Shown piece by piece: positions 1 to 4,891 of a DNA stretch of 7,072 nucleotides. Where the stretch lies: contig CAMYZK010000126.1 of assembly GCA_947303825.1 (NCBI GenBank), positions 1 to 7,072 of the forward strand, given 5' to 3'. The notes beneath the pieces are model-generated. The model did not search any database and was not told the origin of the DNA. It worked only from the letters and a program-made list of their open reading frames with translations. The DNA is from an uncultured Prevotella sp. GTDB lineage: Bacteria > Bacteroidota > Bacteroidia > Bacteroidales > Bacteroidaceae. Each line of letters opens with the position of its first letter. The first letter of the stretch is position 1. The translations under genes and the position numbers were made by a program.

Positions 1-868
1 GGCCGACGTTCCCGTGGCCAGCGACTCGGTGAAGAGCAGTGCAGGCATAGTGGTGCAGGAGAACCAGAACAACCAGATAGACGAGATATTCCGCTCGATG
101 CGTACCAACATACAGTTCATGATGAACAGCGACCAGAAGGTGATACTCTTCACGTCGAGCACATCGGGCGAGGGTAAGACGTTCAACGCCGCCAACCTCT
201 CGGTGAGCTTCGCACTGCTGGGCAAGAAAGTGATTCTTTGCGGTCTTGACATCCGTAAGCCTGCTCTGGGACGTCTCTTCGGCATTACCGACAGAAGTGC
301 TGGTATGACACCGCTGCTGGTCAGGGAGACCGTCGACTGGGACGATGTGACAAGACAGATTCGTCCGTCGGGCGTAAACGCCAACCTCGACCTGCTGCTG
401 GCCGGTCCTACACCTCCAAACCCTGCCGAGCTGCTGGCACGCAAGAACCTTGGCGAAATCATCGACATGCTGCGCGAGCACTACGACTATGTCATCCTCG
501 ATACCGCTCCTGTGGGTCTGGTGACAGATACCCTGTCTATCGGTAAGTTTGCCGATGTCACAGCATTCGTTTGCCGTGCCGACTACACTCCGAAGAACAG
601 CTTCGTGATGGTCAACTCTCTTTATAACGAGAAGAAGCTGCCCAACATGTGTGTCGTCATCAACGGCGTTGACATGTCGAAGAAGAAGTACGGCTACTAC
701 TATGGCTACGGCAAGTACGGCAAGTATGGTAAGTATGGTCGCTATGGCACCTACGGCAACTACGGCTACGGCAAGTACGGCTATGGCAACTATGGCAACT
801 ATGGTAACTACGGCAACTACGCCGAGAGCCACTATAGCAACAAGGAGGACAACTCTATTAAGAAATAG
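1..868 (+). CDS. BY-type tyrosine autokinase (Wzc/EpsB-like), C-terminal kinase domain, 5' end missing
   Basis: The frame is open through the left edge (first whole codon at base 2), so this is the last 288 residues of a longer protein. The GTG at 14 is probably internal. Counting from it, an ExxRxxR motif typical of BY-kinase oligomer contacts is at 24-30, Walker A (SGEGKT) at 51-56, a Walker A'-like segment (ILCGLDIRKP) at 74-83 and Walker B (VILDTAP) at 160-166. The tail from 226 to 274 holds 19 tyrosines in 49 residues, mostly as K/N-Y-G triplets. In the family, this domain lies in the cytoplasm behind a membrane-spanning Wzz-type chain-length domain, phosphorylates its own tyrosine cluster, and controls polymerisation or export of capsule or exopolysaccharide. 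The membrane part would lie upstream of the window. The small HAD gene follows 32 bases later, probably co-transcribed. Family assignment is secure; the polysaccharide role is inferred from family. Confidence 0.93.
   Translation, partial: ADVPVASDSVKSSAGIVVQENQNNQIDEIFRSMRTNIQFMMNSDQKVILFTSSTSGEGKTFNAANLSVSFALLGKKVILCGLDIRKPALGRLFGITDRSAGMTPLLVRETVDWDDVTRQIRPSGVNANLDLLLAGPTPPNPAELLARKNLGEIIDMLREHYDYVILDTAPVGLVTDTLSIGKFADVTAFVCRADYTPKNSFVMVNSLYNEKKLPNMCVVINGVDMSKKKYGYYYGYGKYGKYGKYGRYGTYGNYGYGKYGYGNYGNYGNYGNYAESHYSNKEDNSIKK
689..820 (+). repeat. Degenerate 9-base tandem repeat encoding the Tyr-Gly-X tail of the kinase
   Basis: The DNA is built largely from 9-base units of the form TAyGGyAAr/AAC (Tyr-Gly-Lys or Tyr-Gly-Asn), interrupted by shorter Tyr-Gly pairs. 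Lysine units dominate the first half and asparagine units the second. Synonymous third-base differences (TAC/TAT, GGC/GGT) show the units are not freshly copied. Because the unit is a multiple of three, gain or loss of units would keep the frame, so tail length could vary between strains; that is inference. Confidence 0.85.
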
Positions 869-900
869 ACAAGTAAAGAGAAAAACAGCAGACTTTGTTT

Positions 901-1347
901 ATGGCAACGATAGCAGTAGACTTTGACGGTACCATTGTGGAGCACCGTTATCCGGAAATAGGAGAAGAACTTCCATTTGCAACCGACACGCTGAAGATGC
1001 TTATCAAGGACCGCCACAAGGTGATATTGTGGTCGGTGCGCGAAGGCAAGCTGCTCGACGAAGCCGTGGAATGGTGCCGTGCGAGAGGCGTGGAGTTCTA
1101 TGCTGTCAATCGTGACTATCCAGAGGAGACAACAAAGAACAATCCCCACTTCAGCCGTAAGCTTAACACCATCGACTACTTCATCGACGACAGGAACATA
1201 GGCGGCCTGCCCGACTGGGGTACCATCTATCGCATGATATCGCGCCACAAGACGTGGCACGATATCATCGTGGAAGAGGTACAGAGTGCCACCATGGCTC
1301 CCTACGAGCAGGTGCATCCCAAGAAAAAACCTTGGTGGAGGTTCTGA
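901..1347 (+). CDS. Small HAD-fold hydrolase-like protein, 148 aa
   Basis: I start it at ATG 901 rather than the TTG six bases earlier, because the protein then begins MATIAVDFDGT with the HAD motif I right at the N-terminus. The nucleophile and acid/base aspartates are D7 and D9. A motif II serine is likely S45 (ILWS), a motif III lysine is perhaps K87, and the motif IV acidic pair is D96-D97 (FIDDRN). There is no inserted cap domain, so the protein is a minimal Rossmann-like HAD core with a basic, aromatic C-terminus (KKKPWWRF). Small HAD proteins of this sort are seen in Bacteroidales, but I know of no established substrate. The gene follows the tyrosine kinase by 32 bases and is probably in the same transcript, which suggests but does not prove a link to polysaccharide metabolism. 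Its stop codon lies within the left arm of the terminator. Confidence 0.85.
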   Translation: MATIAVDFDGTIVEHRYPEIGEELPFATDTLKMLIKDRHKVILWSVREGKLLDEAVEWCRARGVEFYAVNRDYPEETTKNNPHFSRKLNTIDYFIDDRNIGGLPDWGTIYRMISRHKTWHDIIVEEVQSATMAPYEQVHPKKKPWWRF

Positions 1348-1377
1348 AAAAGTGTAGCTTAGGCTACACTTTTTCAG
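1344..1377 (+). terminator. Hairpin terminator after the small HAD gene
   Basis: A perfect 15-bp stem (1344-1358 with 1363-1377) closes a 4-base loop. The A5 on the left arm and T5 on the right arm make it usable from either side. The left arm includes the TGA stop, so the hairpin begins inside the coding sequence. No further gene follows on this strand for almost 1.9 kb, which fits an operon end. Confidence 0.82.
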
Positions 1378-1400
1378 TTAAGAGTTAAGAATTAAGAGTT
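1377..1400 (+). repeat. Heptamer array GTTAAGA, about 3.4 units
   Basis: Units at 1377-1383 and 1384-1390 are exact GTTAAGA, 1391-1397 is ATTAAGA, and GTT follows. The array begins on the last base of the terminator hairpin. A second cluster of the same heptamer lies about 35 bases downstream. Confidence 0.85.
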
Positions 1401-1434
1401 CTTGGACGAGCCAAGCGGCAAAGCCGAGCGAAGA

Positions 1435-1455
1435 GTTGAGAGTTAAGAGTTAAGG
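1435..1455 (+). repeat. Second GTTAAGA-type heptamer array, 3 units
   Basis: The units are GTTGAGA (1435-1441), GTTAAGA (1442-1448) and GTTAAGG (1449-1455), a slightly diverged version of the array at 1377-1400. The two are separated by two small GC hairpins at 1401-1426. Confidence 0.8.
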
Positions 1456-1529
1456 ATTTCTTATAGTCGCTATGCTTTCTTGCGTCCCTCTGGAGCGGCA
1501 GAGCCGACCAGTAAAAGCGGCAGACTATT

Positions 1530-1613
1530 CTCTTTCCACTTTCCTCTGATTACTCGGTAATCATATCCCACTTTCCTCTTTCCACTTTCCACTGATTACT
1601 CGGTAATCATATC
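1530..1613. repeat. 38-base direct repeat with embedded 17-base dyad, two copies 46 bases apart
   Basis: Bases 1530-1567 and 1576-1613 are identical apart from one position (T1545 against A1591). Each copy ends with the dyad TGATTAC-TCG-GTAATCA (1547-1563 and 1593-1609), a 7-bp inverted repeat around a 3-base centre. Each dyad is preceded in phase by CTTTCCA/CTTTCCT heptamers: two units before the first (1532-1545) and three before the second (1571-1591). The composite is therefore a heptamer run plus a dyad, present twice. Confidence 0.87.
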
Positions 1614-1647
1614 TTTCATCTTTCATCTTTCATCTTTCATCTTTCAT
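1613..1647 (+). repeat. Perfect heptamer array (CTTTCAT) x5
   Basis: Five exact, uninterrupted CTTTCAT units run from 1613 to 1647 (ATGAAAG on the other strand). The array starts on the last base of the second dyad-bearing repeat and ends a few bases before the rplT terminator hairpin. Perfect identity of the units suggests recent expansion or active homogenisation. Confidence 0.9.
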
Positions 1648-1652
1648 CTGAC

Positions 1653-1695
1653 AAAAAGTTGGCTGCGCATCAATGAGACGCGCAGCCAACTTTTT
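1653..1695 (-). terminator. Hairpin terminator of the infC-rpmI-rplT operon
   Basis: A perfect 16-bp stem (1653-1668 with 1680-1695) surrounds an 11-base loop. Read on the minus strand, the stem has a GC-rich core and ends in T5 followed by GTCAG. It lies about 20 bases beyond the rplT stop. The A5/T5 symmetry could let it also stop plus-strand transcripts. Confidence 0.85.
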
Positions 1696-1715
1696 AACCT
1701 TTAACCTTTTAACCT
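1694..1715 (-). repeat. Heptamer array TTAACCT (AGGTTAA on minus strand), 3 units
   Basis: TTAACCT occurs at 1694-1700, 1701-1707 and, after one extra T, 1709-1715. It fills the space between the rplT stop codon and its terminator, with its first two bases inside the terminator arm. It is the fourth distinct seven-base unit in this spacer. Confidence 0.75.
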
Positions 1716-2060
1716 TTACTTTACCTTCTCTACGATGGCCTTGAAAGCTTCGGGATTGTTCATGGCCAGGTCGGCCAGCACCTTGCGGTTGATCTCAATC
1801 CCAGCCTTTGCCAGCGCACCCATCAGCTTAGAGTAGCTGATGCCCTCCTGACGAGCGGCAGCGTTGATACGCTGAATCCACAGTGCACGGAAGTTGCGCT
1901 TCTTGTTACGGCGGTCACGATAGGCGTATGTCAGGCCCTTCTCCCATGTGTTCTTGGCTACTGTCCAAACATTCTTCCTGGCTCCAAAGTAGCCACGGGT
2001 GAGCTTAAGAATTCTCTTACGCTTTGCTCTTGATGCGACGTGATTAACTGATCTTGGCAT
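1716..2060 (-). CDS. rplT: 50S ribosomal protein L20 (bL20), 114 aa
   Basis: L20 binds domain I/II of 23S rRNA early in 50S assembly and is essential for that process. The protein starts [15 protein letters not shown] and is highly basic. The N-terminal arm (residues 1-58) carries the usual R/K-rich helix, and residues 54-70 ([17 protein letters not shown]) match the L20 signature pattern in full. Length is normal for the family (about 115-120). It is the last gene of infC-rpmI-rplT, 39 bases after rpmI, and ends before a strong hairpin. In other bacteria L20 represses its own operon by binding mRNA. The leader here (AAAAACATGTAGAAAACT before ATG) is A-rich with no Shine-Dalgarno match. No odd residues noted. 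Confidence 0.98.
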   Translation of the reverse strand: MPRSVNHVASRAKRKRILKLTRGYFGARKNVWTVAKNTWEKGLTYAYRDRRNKKRNFRALWIQRINAAARQEGISYSKLMGALAKAGIEINRKVLADLAMNNPEAFKAIVEKVK

Positions 2061-2099
2061 AGTTTTCTACATGTTTTTAATGTTAGACAATAGGTTTGG

Positions 2100-2297
2100 T
2101 TAGCGGAGACACAACAGGTCGCGCACCTGCTTCATGTTGGTCTTGTCTACAATCTCGTAGCCCACCAAGTTGCGCTTCTGCTTCTTGGTCTTCTTTGTCA
2201 GAATGTGGCTGTGGTAAGCGTGATGTCTCTTTACCTTACCTGTTCCGGTGAACGAGAATCTCTTCTTAGCTCCGGAGTTTGTCTTTACTTTTGGCAT
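2100..2297 (-). CDS. rpmI: 50S ribosomal protein L35 (bL35), 65 aa
   Basis: Small basic 23S-rRNA-binding protein of the large subunit. The N-terminus [15 protein letters not shown] contains the L35 signature (residues 4-15), and the middle [15 protein letters not shown] is typical. Sixty-five residues is the family's usual size. It sits 83 bases after infC and 39 before rplT, the conserved order infC-rpmI-rplT. The spacer before it is AT-rich (A and T runs right up to the ATG), contains an imperfect hairpin, and lacks a Shine-Dalgarno sequence. I saw no separate promoter, so it should depend on the infC transcript. Confidence 0.97.
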   Translation of the reverse strand: MPKVKTNSGAKKRFSFTGTGKVKRHHAYHSHILTKKTKKQKRNLVGYEIVDKTNMKQVRDLLCLR

Positions 2298-2338
2298 TTT
2301 TTTAACTTTTTAGTTTTTTAATATGTAATTTATTAAGC

Positions 2339-2370
2339 GATGGCAACGCATATACCGGGCGCAGCGCATC
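2339..2370 (-). promoter_or_regulatory. Imperfect hairpin in the infC-rpmI spacer, possible regulatory or processing site
   Basis: On the minus strand, GATG pairs with CATC, then after a bulged C come GC/GC, a U-U mismatch and four more pairs (one G-U), leaving a 9-base loop. That is about ten pairs in all. It lies between infC and rpmI, where enteric bacteria have an L20-responsive structure. No U-run follows, so it is not an obvious terminator. Equivalence with any known L20 site is not shown. Confidence 0.35.
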
Positions 2371-2380
2371 TTTTCTCTCT

Positions 2381-3106
2381 TTATTCTTCTGTTTCAGTAA
2401 GCTTCTTCAGCGCATCGGCACTGATCTTGGCATTTGCCAGCATTCCGCCGTTGGCAGGCATGTCTGAATCGATGTCGAGGACTGCACTTTCATCTTTCCT
2501 CTTAGTGTTTTCCTCTTTTCTCCTTTCCTGGCTCTCTGCCTCGGCAGCCTCGCGGTCGCGTGCCTGCTGGCTCTTCTTCTGTGTGCCGGCTTTCTTCGGA
2601 GCGAGATAGAGGAACATCTTCTTTCCTTCCAGGCTAGGCATAGACTCTACCTTGCCCACCTCTTCCAGGTCATTGGCAAAGCGTAGCAGCAGCACCTCTC
2701 CCTGTTCCTTAAACAGTATGGAGCGACCACGGAAGAAGACGTAGGCCCGCACCTTGTTGCCTTCTTCAAGGAACTCGCGTGCATGCTTGAGCTTGAACTG
2801 GTAGTCGTGCTCGTCGGTCTGAGGTCCGAATCTTATCTCTTTCACCTCTACCTTCACCTGCTTTGCTTTCATCTCCTTCTGACGTTTCTTCTGCTGGTAG
2901 AGGAATTTTGAATAGTCGATGAGACGGCATACTGGCGGATTGGCATTCGGCGAAATCTCCACCAGGTCTACTCCCTGCTGGTGTGCCATGTCCAATGCTT
3001 GTCTGATGGGTATTACTGTTGAGCCATTGTCGCCCACGATGCGCACTTCGCGTACACGAATCTGCTCATTGATGCGGTACTGGTTGTTTTTTTTGTCTGT
3101 CTTCAT
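2381..3106 (-). CDS. infC: Translation initiation factor IF-3 with C-terminal extension, 241 aa
   Basis: IF-3 binds the 30S subunit, keeps it apart from 50S and checks start codon and initiator tRNA pairing. The N-domain covers roughly residues 8-75 and contains the IF-3 signature at 61-74 ([14 protein letters not shown]). A lysine-rich linker follows, then the C-domain at about 85-171 with FRGRS at 125-129. The family is usually about 170-200 residues. Here about 70 extra residues follow 171, beginning with a charged, probably helical stretch ([20 protein letters not shown]) and ending in an acidic tail. The start is firm: ATG 3106 is directly preceded by an in-frame TAG, so this gene uses ATG rather than the AUU known from E. 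coli infC. Codons 5-7 contain an A8 run. It heads the operon with rpmI and rplT from its own promoter. Confidence 0.97.
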   Translation of the reverse strand: MKTDKKNNQYRINEQIRVREVRIVGDNGSTVIPIRQALDMAHQQGVDLVEISPNANPPVCRLIDYSKFLYQQKKRQKEMKAKQVKVEVKEIRFGPQTDEHDYQFKLKHAREFLEEGNKVRAYVFFRGRSILFKEQGEVLLLRFANDLEEVGKVESMPSLEGKKMFLYLAPKKAGTQKKSQQARDREAAEAESQERRKEENTKRKDESAVLDIDSDMPANGGMLANAKISADALKKLTETEE

Positions 3107-3129
3107 CTACCTTTTTTCAAAATCGGATG

Positions 3130-3160
3130 CAAAGGTACTACAAAAGGCGGAAATGACAAA
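3130..3160 (-). promoter_or_regulatory. Bacteroidota-type promoter for infC-rpmI-rplT
   Basis: On the minus strand, TTTG (3157-3160) is followed after exactly 19 bases by TACCTTTG (3130-3137), matching the TTTG / TAnnTTTG consensus of the Bacteroidota primary sigma factor. Transcription would begin near 3125, giving a leader of only about 20 bases before the infC ATG. Confidence 0.8.
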
Positions 3161-3176
3161 ATAAAATGCCAATTAT

Positions 3177-3209
3177 TTTTCCTATTCTGCAAAAGAATGC
3201 TTACCTTTG
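3177..3209 (+). promoter_or_regulatory. Bacteroidota-type promoter for the AGCS symporter
   Basis: TACCTTTG at 3202-3209 is a full match to the -7 box. The -33 region has only T-rich sequence (TTTT at 3177-3180, 21 bases upstream) and no exact TTTG. The predicted start near 3215 leaves a leader of about 50 bases. It is back to back with the infC promoter, the two -33 regions lying under 25 bases apart. Confidence 0.62.
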
Positions 3210-3266
3210 CACTCGCTGACGGCACTTAACGCCTAATTGCATAACACTAAACTAGATAAAGAGACG

Positions 3267-4631
3267 ATGGACCCTATAAATGAGTTCTTTTCAACAGTAA
3301 GCTCCTGGCTATGGGACTGGCCAATGATTATCCTGCTGCTAGGCACGCATCTTTTCCTTACCATCCGCCTTCGTGTTCCTCAGCGCAGGCTGTTTACTGG
3401 CATCCGCCTGTCGCTGAAGCGCGATGACGGTGCCTCTGGCGATGTCAGCCAGTTTGGAGCCTTGGCAACGGCCCTGGCTGCCACCATAGGCACGGGCAAC
3501 ATAGTGGGAGTGGCAACGGCGGTAGCTCTTGGCGGTCCGGGAGCAGTGCTGTGGTGCTGGCTCACGGGCATCTTCGGCATGGCCACCAAGTATGCCGAGG
3601 GCCTGCTTGCTGTGAAATACCGTGTGAAAGGCCCGGATGGAAGCATGTACGGTGGTCCGATGTATGCCCTGGAGCGGGGATTGGGCCTGAAGTGGCTGGC
3701 CATACTCTTTGCCGTGTTCACCGCGTTGGCATCGTTTGGCATAGGGTGTACGGTTCAGGCCAACAGCATAGCGCTGCTTGCCAATGAGACCTTCGGAATC
3801 CCTACTTGGATAGTGGGCATCTTCGTGTGTCTGCTCACCGCCGTTGTCATACTGGGTGGCGTCAGGTCGATAGCTCGTGTGTGCACGGTGCTTGTGCCTT
3901 TCATGGCGGTGTTCTATGTCATAGGATGCATCGTGATACTCATAATGAACGCCTCGTTTGTCGTTCCTGCCGTGAAACTTATCGTGTCGTCGGCCTTCAA
4001 TCCCTCGGCAGCAGGCGGTGGCTTTGTTGGGGCAACGGTGATGATAGCCGCCCGCTACGGCATTGCCCGCGGACTCTTCAGCAACGAGAGCGGCATGGGC
4101 AGTGCTCCCATAGTGGCAGCGGCAGCGCAGACGCGCAACCCCGTGAGGCAGGCACTGGTGAGCAGTACTGGCACCTTCTGGGACACCGTGGTGATATGTG
4201 CCCTCACTGGAGTCGTCCTGGTGAGCAGCATCCTGGCCTATCCCGACATCAGCTACAGCGACGGGGCGGCACTCACCAAGGTGGCGTTCAGCAAGATTCC
4301 CGTCGTGGGGGCACCGCTGCTCACTTTCGGCATCCTCACCTTTGCCTTCAGCACCATCTTGGGATGGAGCTACTACGGTGAGAGTGCGGTTAACTACATT
4401 GAGCATCAGCATGCCAACCGCTTCTATCGCATACTCTTCATCGTGGCACTGTTCTTCGGATGTATCATCAACCTTGATGTGATATGGAACATTGCCGACA
4501 CCATGAATGCCCTCATGACCATCCCCAACCTCATTGCACTGCTGCTGCTGAGCGGTATTGCTGCACGCGAGACCAGGAAGTACCTGTGGTCGGGCAATCT
4601 GGACAAGTGCATGGACGATGATGAGGCGTAG
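3267..4631 (+). CDS. Sodium:alanine/glycine symporter family (AGCS) transporter, 454 aa
   Basis: Inner-membrane secondary transporter of the AGCS family (TC 2.A.25), which couples Na+ (or H+) entry to uptake of small neutral amino acids such as alanine or glycine. Visible landmarks are GTGNIVGVATA at 75-85, the family signature region GGPGAVLWCWLTGIFGM at 89-105, and SNESGMGSAPIVAAAAQT at 272-289. Hydrophobic segments recur throughout (e.g. 19-33, 144-160, 180-197, 206-228, 305-323, 350-366, 387-403, 416-431), consistent with about 11 membrane helices. ATG 3267 is preferred over TTG 3237: it gives MDPINEFF, a typical start for the family, and lies about 50 bases after the promoter. The length is normal. 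The C-terminus is acidic (CMDDDEA). It is monocistronic by position, divergent from infC and followed by a hairpin. The substrate cannot be read from sequence. Confidence 0.94.
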   Translation: MDPINEFFSTVSSWLWDWPMIILLLGTHLFLTIRLRVPQRRLFTGIRLSLKRDDGASGDVSQFGALATALAATIGTGNIVGVATAVALGGPGAVLWCWLTGIFGMATKYAEGLLAVKYRVKGPDGSMYGGPMYALERGLGLKWLAILFAVFTALASFGIGCTVQANSIALLANETFGIPTWIVGIFVCLLTAVVILGGVRSIARVCTVLVPFMAVFYVIGCIVILIMNASFVVPAVKLIVSSAFNPSAAGGGFVGATVMIAARYGIARGLFSNESGMGSAPIVAAAAQTRNPVRQALVSSTGTFWDTVVICALTGVVLVSSILAYPDISYSDGAALTKVAFSKIPVVGAPLLTFGILTFAFSTILGWSYYGESAVNYIEHQHANRFYRILFIVALFFGCIINLDVIWNIADTMNALMTIPNLIALLLLSGIAARETRKYLWSGNLDKCMDDDEA

Positions 4632-4706
4632 AACTCGTGTGTTTTCCGTGGTATGAGAAAAAGGGCTGCGTTTTTCAGGTAAAAACCCTGAAGTTTCTGA
4701 AAAAAA
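4632..4706 (+). other. 3' flank of the symporter gene with competing short stems
   Basis: No gene. TTCAGG (4674-4679) can pair with CCTGAA (4688-4693). Alternatively TTTTTCAG (4671-4678) can pair with CTGAAAAA (4698-4705); the two share bases and cannot both form. The core AAGGCTGC-like word occurs twice (near 4661 and at 4706), just ahead of the main terminator hairpin. Confidence 0.45.
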
Positions 4707-4736
4707 GGCTGCCTCTTTAACAAAGAGGGCAGCCTC
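4707..4736 (+). terminator. Hairpin terminator between the symporter gene and aspS
   Basis: AGGCTGCCTCTTT (4707-4719) pairs with 4723-4736 through 13 base pairs with one bulged C and a 3-base loop. The following CTCTATTTC is only moderately T-rich, while an A7 run precedes the stem, so termination could also act on the opposite strand. It separates the symporter from the aspS promoter. Confidence 0.62.
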
Positions 4737-4751
4737 TATTTCAACGGGAGC

Positions 4752-4821
4752 ACCCTTTTTCCAAGCGAATCACCCCTCTTCCGAGCAGAACACCCCTTTT
4801 TCAAGCAAGACACCCTAATGG
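4752..4821. repeat. Tandem repeat with exact 20-base period, about 3.5 copies
   Basis: Units begin CACCC at 4752, 4772, 4792 and 4812, exactly 20 bases apart. The shared pattern is CACCCcTyTT, then a C/A-rich stretch with AGC near position 15. The first three units are full length; the fourth breaks off after CACCCTAATG. The segment 4732-4751 looks like a more decayed unit overlapping the terminator. Twenty is not a multiple of three, so it is not a coding repeat. It ends about 40 bases before the aspS -33 box. Confidence 0.82.
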
Positions 4822-4859
4822 AGGCAAAATGCGAAAGTTATAAAACTTATCTGCAAATG

Positions 4860-4891
4860 TTTGTCTGTTTGCGAAAGATTGTGTAACTTTG
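4860..4891 (+). promoter_or_regulatory. Bacteroidota-type promoter for aspS
   Basis: TTTG (4860-4863) and TAACTTTG (4884-4891) are separated by 20 bases, a full consensus match. The predicted transcript starts around 4897, giving a roughly 24-base A-rich leader before the aspS ATG at 4921. This rules out the longer frame from TTG 4861, which would begin inside the -33 box. Confidence 0.8.

Larger units (their letters stand above)
1378..1652. other. Repeat-rich intergenic spacer between convergent operons, no gene
   Basis: I find no credible coding sequence here. The stretch is almost entirely short-period repeats: GTTAAGA heptamers at its left end, CTTTCCA/CTTTCCT heptamers leading into two copies of a 17-base dyad, then five CTTTCAT heptamers. 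Between these are small hairpins: CTTGG/CCAAG at 1401-1415, and CGGC-NNN-GCCG at 1416-1426 and again at 1496-1506. The two flanking terminators point towards each other, so transcription should be low here. Its role is unknown. Confidence 0.8.

Noticed and set aside
895..900. TTG start for the small HAD gene
   Set aside because: ATG 901 places the HAD motif I at the expected distance; the TTG adds only two residues.
1530..1613. Insertion sequence ends
   Set aside because: There is no transposase, the 7-bp dyads are too short for terminal inverted repeats, and the two copies lie 46 bases apart in direct orientation.
1377..1647. CRISPR array
   Set aside because: The units are seven bases and contiguous, and the 38-base repeat occurs only twice without a unique spacer of constant length; no cas gene is present.
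2298..2325. Period-seven A/T pattern before rpmI, resembling the heptamers elsewhere
   Set aside because: It is low-complexity A/T sequence where any short period can be read in; it has no clear unit.
3237..3266. TTG start for the symporter
   Set aside because: It lies only about 22 bases after the predicted transcription start and adds a hydrophilic segment; ATG 3267 gives a typical family start.
3339..4412. Long minus-strand open frame of 357 codons opposite the symporter
   Set aside because: It is composition-driven, rich in H/R/A/G with no recognisable domain, and lies wholly opposite a clear transporter gene.
4752..4821. CRISPR-like or coding repeat
   Set aside because: The units are contiguous with no spacers, and a 20-base period cannot keep a reading frame.
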